From an uncultured Cryomorphaceae bacterium (GTDB lineage Bacteria > Bacteroidota > Bacteroidia > Flavobacteriales > Schleiferiaceae), in the NCBI GenBank assembly GCA_902614915.1, contig CACMMX010000003.1, positions 32,489 through 96,488 on the forward strand: a stretch of DNA of 64,000 bases, written 5' to 3'. Below the pieces are notes generated by a model. The model did not search any database and was not told the origin of the DNA. It worked only from the letters and a program-made list of their open reading frames with translations. How positions within the stretch are numbered: the first letter of the stretch is position 1; each line of letters begins with the position of its first letter. The translations under genes and the position numbers were made by a program. Shown here piece after piece: positions 58,279 to 64,000 of the stretch.

Positions 58279-59514
58279 ATGAAGTATCCAACTTTACTTA
58301 AACGCTTTATACAATACGTTCAAATAGATACCCAAAGTAATGCCAAAAGTCCAACTGTTCCTTCTACAGAAAAGCAAAAAGATTTAGGAAAGCTTTTGGT
58401 TGACCAATTACTTGAGCTTGGCGTCTCTGATGCACACATGGATAGCAAAGGGTATGTCTATGCAACGGTTCCTGCGAGTTCAGGCCATGAGCATAGACCA
58501 GCGGTTTGTTTTTGCGCACACATGGACACCTCTCCAGAATATAGTGGGGCAGGGGTTCATCCATTGCTGCACAACGACTACGACGGTGGTGAAATTCATT
58601 TACCAAAGGGTGGGGTCGTTTTGACTCCAAAAGATTTTGGCCCACTGAAGGAAATGAAAGGTCACACTATAATTACCTCAGATGGAAGCACACTGCTGGG
58701 AGCAGATAATAAAGCTGGTGTTGCTGAGATTATGACTGCGGCGGAACAATTGATGCAATCCGAACGTCCTCATGCCACAATGAAAATTCTTTTTACCCCT
58801 GATGAGGAAATTGGTCGCGGTGCAGATCATGTGGATTTGAAAAAGCTGGGAGCAGAATTTGGTTACACCATGGACGGCGCAACAAAAGGTTCGTTGGAAG
58901 ATGAAACGTTTTCAGCAGATGGAGCAACAATTGTATTTAGAGGCGTAAATACCCACCCCGGTTATGCATATAAAAAAATGGCAAATGCAATGAAGGCCGC
59001 GGGAGTTTTCCTTGCCTCTCTTCCAAGATCTGAATGGGCTCCTGAATCTACAAAAGGCGAGGCGGGGTTTGTCCATCCTTATGAAATCACGGGAGGGGTA
59101 GAAGAAGTTAGGATAACCATGATTTTACGCTCTTTTGATACGTATGATTTGGTGCCGTATGCCGCCTTGCTCGAAACGCTGGCCAAACAGGCTAGCAAGG
59201 CCGTTAAGCGAACTTCCTTTGAGGTCATTATCCATGAAGAATATCGCAATATGAAAGAGGTTTTGGATAGGCATCCGCACGTGGTTGAATTCGCCGAAAA
59301 GGCGATTGCAGCAGCAGGTTTATCCGTAAGAAAGAATAAGATTAGAGGCGGTACAGACGGTTCTAAATTGAGCTTTATGGGTTTGCCATGTCCTAATATT
59401 TTTGCTGGGGAACATGCTTTTCACAGTCCTTATGAATTCATTTCCTTGCAAGATATGGAAAGTGCTACCGACGTTATTTTAAATTTGCTAGAGCTCGTTG
59501 CATTAGACGTTTAA
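58279..59514 (+). CDS. pepT: Peptidase T (tripeptidase)
   Basis: Dizinc aminotripeptidase of the M20 family, in the cytoplasm. 411 residues from ATG 58279 (MKYPTLLKRFIQYVQIDTQS); a TTG six bases upstream is less likely. Zinc-ligand stretches: CFCAHMDTSPEYSG (His, Asp), LLGADNKAGVAEIMTAAEQL (Asp), FTPDEEIGRGADHVDL (Glu catalytic base and ligand), RGVNTHPGYAYKKMANAMKAA, and the C-terminal NIFAGEHAFHSPYEFISL (His). The motif IRGGTDGSKLSFMGLPCPN is typical of PepT. It stands alone between the sugar transferase and a convergent operon. Confidence 0.95.
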   Translation: MKYPTLLKRFIQYVQIDTQSNAKSPTVPSTEKQKDLGKLLVDQLLELGVSDAHMDSKGYVYATVPASSGHEHRPAVCFCAHMDTSPEYSGAGVHPLLHNDYDGGEIHLPKGGVVLTPKDFGPLKEMKGHTIITSDGSTLLGADNKAGVAEIMTAAEQLMQSERPHATMKILFTPDEEIGRGADHVDLKKLGAEFGYTMDGATKGSLEDETFSADGATIVFRGVNTHPGYAYKKMANAMKAAGVFLASLPRSEWAPESTKGEAGFVHPYEITGGVEEVRITMILRSFDTYDLVPYAALLETLAKQASKAVKRTSFEVIIHEEYRNMKEVLDRHPHVVEFAEKAIAAAGLSVRKNKIRGGTDGSKLSFMGLPCPNIFAGEHAFHSPYEFISLQDMESATDVILNLLELVALDV

Positions 59515-59515
59515 G

Positions 59516-60292
59516 TTAATGTACTCTCGTAGCATAGGCCTTGTTTAAAGCCGCTGCCAGACGCACACCTGCTTGAGCTAATCTTTGATGCAACAGTTCT
59601 TTATTCTCATAAACGTAACGGTACCCCATCGTTTCAGGATTCCCCATGGTTTCATAGCATTGCTCGCGTGAAAGCACGCTTTCTCTCACCCAATCTTCAG
59701 TGGTTGATTTTTTCCATTCATTAACTTCTTCATGACTGATGGTGGACATGATCCATTTAGCATATTCGGTATAACTCATTTTCCAATAATCAATCATTCC
59801 GCTGTCCCAAACCCGGTGAAGGTTGGAATTTTCCCAAAAAAAAATCACTTTCACTTGGTTGCCGCCCATGTCCGAACCATTCCCGCAGTGCAAAGGTTGA
59901 TGAACGTCTCCTATGAGGTGCGAAAGTGCCCGCAAAGCAAATCCTTCATCTACACTGTATTCGTCGTTTTTTACTTCTGATAAAAACGTATTAATTGCCA
60001 ACCATACATCGCCTTGTTTCGGGTGTTCGTGGGTTTTTATGGCTTCTACATCCACAATAGTACAATAGTGATAAGGTTTTAAGCTATCATAAGTGGATTC
60101 ACTTTTGATAAAGTCCATCCAGTTGGAAACCATAGCCAAATCTTCGCCATTCAAGATTTGAAGAATATGTTTTTTAACCTCTGGATGCAAATGTTCCATT
60201 GCAATATGTCCAATGATTCTATGTCCTGTCAATCCCCACCCAAAAGATTTTAGCGCAAGAATTAAGGTAAAAGAGGTGATTAGTTTCTTCAT
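59516..60292 (-). CDS. Secreted S1/P1-type nuclease
   Basis: Zinc-dependent single-strand nuclease/3'-nucleotidase of the phospholipase C/P1 fold. 258 residues from ATG 60292, chosen for the signal peptide MKKLITSFTLILALKSFG; the open frame to 60457 lies inside the upstream gene. After cleavage the mature protein would begin with Trp (WGLTGHRIIGHIA), the N-terminal tryptophan that ligates zinc in this family. Further zinc-ligand stretches: DFIKSESTYDSLKPYHYC, ALSHLIGDVHQPLHCGNGSDMGGNQV and NLHRVWDSGMID. It starts 1 base after the T9SS plug gene stop, so the two are coupled. Confidence 0.94.
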   Translation of the reverse strand: MKKLITSFTLILALKSFGWGLTGHRIIGHIAMEHLHPEVKKHILQILNGEDLAMVSNWMDFIKSESTYDSLKPYHYCTIVDVEAIKTHEHPKQGDVWLAINTFLSEVKNDEYSVDEGFALRALSHLIGDVHQPLHCGNGSDMGGNQVKVIFFWENSNLHRVWDSGMIDYWKMSYTEYAKWIMSTISHEEVNEWKKSTTEDWVRESVLSREQCYETMGNPETMGYRYVYENKELLHQRLAQAGVRLAAALNKAYATRVH

Positions 60293-60293
60293 T

Positions 60294-61541
60294 TTAAAGT
60301 GCTTGTGAAGGTTTAAAGTATCCAATGATTCGATCGTATCGCAACCCCATGCTCCTGTTGTACATGATAAGTGTGTAATCGTTTCTAGTTTGCCAATGCG
60401 TACCTTCTGTAAGAGTGGTGCTGATGCCACCTTTTTCGTCAGCATGCGCAAATACATAATTGTAATACCCTTGTTTGAGGAGCACTTTTTTGCTGTAGGC
60501 GCCCCGTTTTTTATGGTAATTAAGTCTAAATTCGGGCAATAATTCCCAATCGCTCAGCTGGCCATAAACATAGACAGGTAAGTCTAGTTCTGGGCTTTCA
60601 AAATAAAACTCAACCCAACAATAATCACCAGCAAGGTTTGGATTACCCACATCCGCACGATTATAAAATCGTCGACCATTGATGTCATTTTGAAAACTAT
60701 AAACGGAAATGGACCGATTCTTCTTTTCATAAAGGTAAACCTCCCAGCACGTGTCAAGTTTGGAAGTTTTAACACCCAAGCCTACTTGATTGAGTCGTTT
60801 TGTGTCAAATGTATGAAACTCAGTACCGCCGTCAAACGATTCACTTCCCATGAAATTATAGCTCAATATGCCGTCATTAATAAAGGTGGGTTTTAGATTA
60901 TTTTTTGAATTGTTCCACCTGCGATTTTGTAGAATACTTAAATCTAAATCCATGAAATAATTTTGGATGGGGTAGTCTGCTAGATTTACGCTTGCGCTGA
61001 CTTGCTGCTGAGTGGAGAAATTTTCAAGGTCTACGGCTCTACTTACCGATACAGACGGAATCACGAGGTTTTCATAAACAATGAATCTACGGCGGATAAT
61101 TAGGTCATCCGGGTCATCATTTTGAAAAATTTCAATCACGAAATTTCCACTCACCCGGGGTTTAGTTTCTTCATTTGGGAATTTGATCGAGTAATGTGTG
61201 TAGGGAACAAAAGTGCCCACGCTTATTGCGTAATTGTTTAAATAATTTCCTTTAAATCCGATTAAATATTGGTTGATGAGTAAATCACTTTTTTCCCAAT
61301 TTTTGGTACAGTGAAATACGCGGTATGAATAATTATTCCATTCATAAGCTAGGTCGTCAAAGCTCAACTGCAAACCTTGTTTAGTTCCGAGCTCGTAAGC
61401 GGGGAAATCTAGAGGCGCATCTTCTGGTGAAATTTGTACACTTTTAAGGTAATCGTAAACTACCGTGTCGCGTAAAACTTGGCCTTGAAGCACCGTACAG
61501 AGTACGGGTAAAAACAATGAAATAAACCTGATAAAAGACAT
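60294..61541 (-). CDS. Type IX secretion system plug protein (DUF5103)
   Basis: 415 residues with a signal peptide (MSFIRFISLFLPVLCTVLQGQ; start ATG 61541, the first that precedes the signal). The protein matches the DUF5103 family now known as the Plug of the SprA type IX translocon: VYDYLKSVQISPEDAPLDFPAYELGT, LQLSFDDLAYEWNNYSYRVFHCTKNWEKSDLL, FVPYTHYSIKFPNEETKPRVSGNFVIEIF, VLLKQGYYNYVFA, and TEGTHWQTRNDYTLIMYNRSMGLRYDRIIGY. It closes the periplasmic side of the translocon when idle. Together with the fused gldFG it marks a gliding/T9SS bacterium. No other T9SS genes are near. Confidence 0.93.
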   Translation of the reverse strand: MSFIRFISLFLPVLCTVLQGQVLRDTVVYDYLKSVQISPEDAPLDFPAYELGTKQGLQLSFDDLAYEWNNYSYRVFHCTKNWEKSDLLINQYLIGFKGNYLNNYAISVGTFVPYTHYSIKFPNEETKPRVSGNFVIEIFQNDDPDDLIIRRRFIVYENLVIPSVSVSRAVDLENFSTQQQVSASVNLADYPIQNYFMDLDLSILQNRRWNNSKNNLKPTFINDGILSYNFMGSESFDGGTEFHTFDTKRLNQVGLGVKTSKLDTCWEVYLYEKKNRSISVYSFQNDINGRRFYNRADVGNPNLAGDYCWVEFYFESPELDLPVYVYGQLSDWELLPEFRLNYHKKRGAYSKKVLLKQGYYNYVFAHADEKGGISTTLTEGTHWQTRNDYTLIMYNRSMGLRYDRIIGYFKPSQAL

Positions 61542-61610
61542 TGTTAAAATTTCTTGGTCTCTAAGGTACAATTAGTCGTTAAATGAATAGGGATTACGAA
61601 CTGTGTATTA

Positions 61611-61618
61611 TAATTTTG
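61611..61618 (+). promoter_or_regulatory. Candidate -7 box for nqrA (TAATTTTG)
   Basis: TAnnTTTG match 26 bases before the nqrA ATG. No TTTG at the -33 distance; the divergent plug protein gene starts 69 bases further up. Confidence 0.45.
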
Positions 61619-61644
61619 TGTCTTAAATCATACTGAAACGTACG

Positions 61645-62994
61645 ATGTCTCAATCCTTTAAGATTCGCAAGGGTTACGATATTAAGTTAGTAGGTGCTGC
61701 TGCACAGACTGATTTGGGCGCTGTAAGCGCTTCAACTTATGCCGTAAGTCCCTTAGATTTCCCAGGAATTACGCCTAAATTGGCAGTGAAAGCTGGGGCC
61801 CAAGTAGCAGCTGGCGACACAATATTCTTTGACAAAGATCGTCCAGATGTTAAAATAAGTGCTCCTGTTTCAGGGGAGGTCGCAGAAATAAAACGTGGTG
61901 CAAAGCGTAAAATTTTAGCGGTTATTCTTCTAGCTGATAAGAAAATCACCTATGCCTCGAACGGTAACTTGGATGTGAATAAGGTAAATCGTGCATCAGT
62001 TGCAGATTTCTTCTCTAATTCAGGTATAGGCGCCTTTATCACGAGCAGACCCTATGGTGTAGCTGCGAGTATGTCAGAGGAGCCCCGAGACATTTTTGTT
62101 AATGCCATTCAAAGCGGTCCTCTTGCGGGTGACTTGTCGTACCAGCTCGAGGGAAAGGATGATGAAGTAGTTGCGGCTCTTGAAGCACTGGGTAAATTGA
62201 CATCGGGAAAAGTATATGTTAGTCAAGCGGGAGATAAAAATGAAATACCAAGCCTCAACGGTTCTAGTGTTGTCAATGTGACCTTCTCAGGTAAGCATCC
62301 TAAGGGAATGGTAGGTACGCAAATTGCACATATTTCGCCAATGAATAAAGGCGATATTGTATGGACTGTAAATGCCATTGACCTTCCGATTATTGGTCGT
62401 GCTGTTTTAAAAGGTCAATATAGACCTGAATACAAAGTAGCGGTTACAGGCTCAAAAGTATCAAATGCTGGTTATGTAACCATGCTACAAGGTGTAAGTC
62501 TTACCGCGTTTAACGCCGCCAATATTGATTTAGACAATACAAGAGTAATCGCGGGCGATGTTTTATCTGGAACACAAATAGAAGCCGAGGGTTTCTTGTC
62601 TTTTGGAAAGTCACAGATAACGGCTATTCCAGAAGGAAATCAAACAGAATTCTTCGGGTGGGTGTTGCCAGGCTTCGGTAAATTCTCTACCAATCGCGCC
62701 TTTTGGGGATGGTTATTTCCGAACAGAAAGTATGATTTAGATACAAACATGCACGGTGAGGAGAGAGCTTTTGTTGTCACGGGTGAATACGATAAATTCA
62801 TTCCTATGGATATTTTTCCACAACAACTGTTGCGCGCCATAATGATTGGTGATATTGAAAAAATGGAGCAATTGGGAATTTACGAGGTAGTACCAGAAGA
62901 CTTTGCGTTAGCTGAGGTAGCCTGTACCTCAAAACTGCCTTTGCAACAAATCGTTAGAGACGGTTTGAATGACCTTAGAAAAGAAATGATGTAA
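61645..62994 (+). CDS. nqrA: Na+-translocating NADH:quinone reductase subunit A
   Basis: Quinone-contacting subunit of the sodium-pumping NADH dehydrogenase. 449 residues, the family's usual length. Visible: MSQSFKIRKGYDIKLVG, PGITPKLAVKAGAQVAAGDTIFFDKDRPDVKISAPVSGEV, RGAKRKILAVIL, SAGIGAFITSRPYG-type NSGIGAFITSRPYGV, GKHPKGMVGTQIAHISPMNKGDIVWTVNAID and the C-terminal NMHGEERAFVVTGEYDKFIPMDIFPQQLLRAIMIGDIEKMEQLG, which is diagnostic. The next gene, nqrB, starts ten bases later. A sodium-motive respiratory chain fits a marine habitat. Confidence 0.96.
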   Translation: MSQSFKIRKGYDIKLVGAAAQTDLGAVSASTYAVSPLDFPGITPKLAVKAGAQVAAGDTIFFDKDRPDVKISAPVSGEVAEIKRGAKRKILAVILLADKKITYASNGNLDVNKVNRASVADFFSNSGIGAFITSRPYGVAASMSEEPRDIFVNAIQSGPLAGDLSYQLEGKDDEVVAALEALGKLTSGKVYVSQAGDKNEIPSLNGSSVVNVTFSGKHPKGMVGTQIAHISPMNKGDIVWTVNAIDLPIIGRAVLKGQYRPEYKVAVTGSKVSNAGYVTMLQGVSLTAFNAANIDLDNTRVIAGDVLSGTQIEAEGFLSFGKSQITAIPEGNQTEFFGWVLPGFGKFSTNRAFWGWLFPNRKYDLDTNMHGEERAFVVTGEYDKFIPMDIFPQQLLRAIMIGDIEKMEQLGIYEVVPEDFALAEVACTSKLPLQQIVRDGLNDLRKEMM

Positions 62995-63004
62995 TAGCCA
63001 TAAT

Positions 63005-64000
63005 ATGAAGTATATACAAAACATATTCGACCAGACTAGACCGCTTGTTGAAAAAGATGGCAAAAGAAACATCCTCTACCCTTTGCATAATGCACTGGAG
63101 ACGATGTCTTTCGTTCCTAATCATACTGCCCATTCGGGTGCTCATATCCGCGATGCAATTGATTTGAAGCGCACTATGGTGACTGTAATTTTCGCTATGG
63201 TTCCGGCCCTGCTTTTTGGGATGTGGAACATTGGCCGACTGCATTTCGGCGCAATTGGTTTAGAAAGTACTTTCATTGAGAATTTTTTATTTGGTGCTTT
63301 AAAGCTTTTGCCATTAATCATTGTGACCTATGCGGCGGGATTAGGTGTAGAGATATTCTTTTCTTGGAAGCGCAATCACCCGGTGAATGAGGGTTTTTTG
63401 GTTTCAGGTTTATTGATACCGTTAATTATGCCGGTAGATATTCCATTATGGATGGTCGCTGCATCTACTATATTCGCAGTACTTATCGGTAAGGAAGTTT
63501 TTGGCGGAACGGGCATGAATCTATTGAATCCTGCGCTTACGGCTCGTGCATTTGCATTTTTCGCCTATCCAACGTGGATGTCAGGCGATCAGGTATGGAT
63601 TAACACTACAGGAGGAGATGTTGTTGACGGATATTCAGGTGCGACAGCAATGGGTGATCTTGCAACTACAGTAGGACAGGGTTTGGGTAATCCTGCGATG
63701 GAATCGGTTGTAGCGCAATTCGAATCAGAGGGCACCTATTCTTTAATGAATGCATTTTTAGGATTAATTCCGGGTTCCATTGGTGAAACTTCTGCTTTAT
63801 TGATTCTTCTTGGAGGCTTGTTCTTGATTTTCAAGGGTGTTGGTTCATGGAGAATCATGCTGAGCTTCTTCATTGGTGGCTTGGTCATGGCAGGAATCTT
63901 CAATGCTTTTGCAGTCAACGAATTCATGGCATTAAATCCATTACATCAATTGATGTTGGGTGGATTCATGTTCGGTATGGTCTTCATGGCCACCGACCCC
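63005..64000 (+). CDS. nqrB: Na+-translocating NADH:quinone reductase subunit B, 5' part only
   Basis: Open from ATG 63005 to the window edge with no stop (332 codons). It begins MKYIQNIFDQTRPLVEKDGK and continues LHNALETMSFVPNHTAHSGAHIRDAIDLKRTMV, then several membrane helices (TVIFAMVPALLFGMWNIG...). It shows the FMN attachment sequence GYSGATAMG (covalent flavin on the Thr, placed by ApbE in relatives) and GFMFGMVFMATDP near the edge. Follows nqrA by ten bases, as in the standard nqrABCDEF operon; the rest lies beyond the window. Confidence 0.95.
   Translation, partial: MKYIQNIFDQTRPLVEKDGKRNILYPLHNALETMSFVPNHTAHSGAHIRDAIDLKRTMVTVIFAMVPALLFGMWNIGRLHFGAIGLESTFIENFLFGALKLLPLIIVTYAAGLGVEIFFSWKRNHPVNEGFLVSGLLIPLIMPVDIPLWMVAASTIFAVLIGKEVFGGTGMNLLNPALTARAFAFFAYPTWMSGDQVWINTTGGDVVDGYSGATAMGDLATTVGQGLGNPAMESVVAQFESEGTYSLMNAFLGLIPGSIGETSALLILLGGLFLIFKGVGSWRIMLSFFIGGLVMAGIFNAFAVNEFMALNPLHQLMLGGFMFGMVFMATDP

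Overview
The window is chromosomal sequence from a member of the Bacteroidota, most likely Flavobacteriales and probably marine. The evidence is a Bacteroidota primary sigma factor without region 1.1, TAnnTTTG-type -7 promoter boxes instead of E. coli -10 boxes, gliding and type IX secretion genes (GldF/GldG, the T9SS plug protein), a porin-10-like porin, a Tgt of the flavobacterial kind without zinc cysteines, and a Na+-translocating NADH:quinone reductase. I cannot name a genus. There are no mobile elements, CRISPR arrays, prophage genes or rRNA genes; coding density is very high and most content is housekeeping.

Layout. 1-7.7 kb: 3' end of a porin gene, then a long leftward run: a secreted protein broken by a 10-G tract, dnaB, accA, an EamA transporter, an LptF/LptG permease and tgt. 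7.7-15.6 kb: rsmG, pruA (leftward), then rightward serC, serA, DUF1015, a YggS-type PLP protein and a DnaQ/GIY-YIG nuclease fusion. 15.6-18.2 kb: a small outer-membrane protein, purC and phoH leftward. 18.2-24 kb: a SAM hydrolase-like protein, a small monooxygenase-fold protein, a fused gldF-gldG gene, a DUF4340 lipoprotein and dnaN. 24-27.8 kb: a secreted protein and ferredoxin leftward, divergent from a LuxC-type acyl-CoA reductase, then a lipoprotein. 27.9-33.6 kb: rpmE, a GlmU-like protein, rpe, the sigma factor gene, pnp and rpsO. 33.7-42 kb: DUF192, lgt, a TolB-like lipoprotein, yidD, cysS, folE and a 1067-residue BNR/VPS10-type protein. 42.5-44.5 kb: proS, tRNA-Glu(TTC) and rpsT with promoter and terminator. 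44.8-64 kb: an acyl-CoA ligase, an amidohydrolase lipoprotein, purL, a histone-deacetylase-family enzyme, pheT, a VTT membrane protein, recG, a polyprenyl sugar transferase, pepT, an S1/P1 nuclease, the T9SS plug protein, nqrA and the 5' part of nqrB, cut by the window edge.

Genes that work together: serC/serA with DUF1015 in serine metabolism; gldFG plus DUF4340 as an ABC-type module for gliding; rpsO/pnp, tRNA/rpsT and rpmE in the gene-expression machinery; lgt and yidD for envelope biogenesis; nqrA/nqrB for sodium-motive respiration.

I did not find a clear new multi-gene system. The observations most worth following are the poly-G frameshift, the gldF-gldG fusion, the perfect 18-bp inverted repeat between rpsO and pnp, DUF1015 beside serC/serA, and the recurrent TAnnTTTG boxes placed just upstream of start codons.
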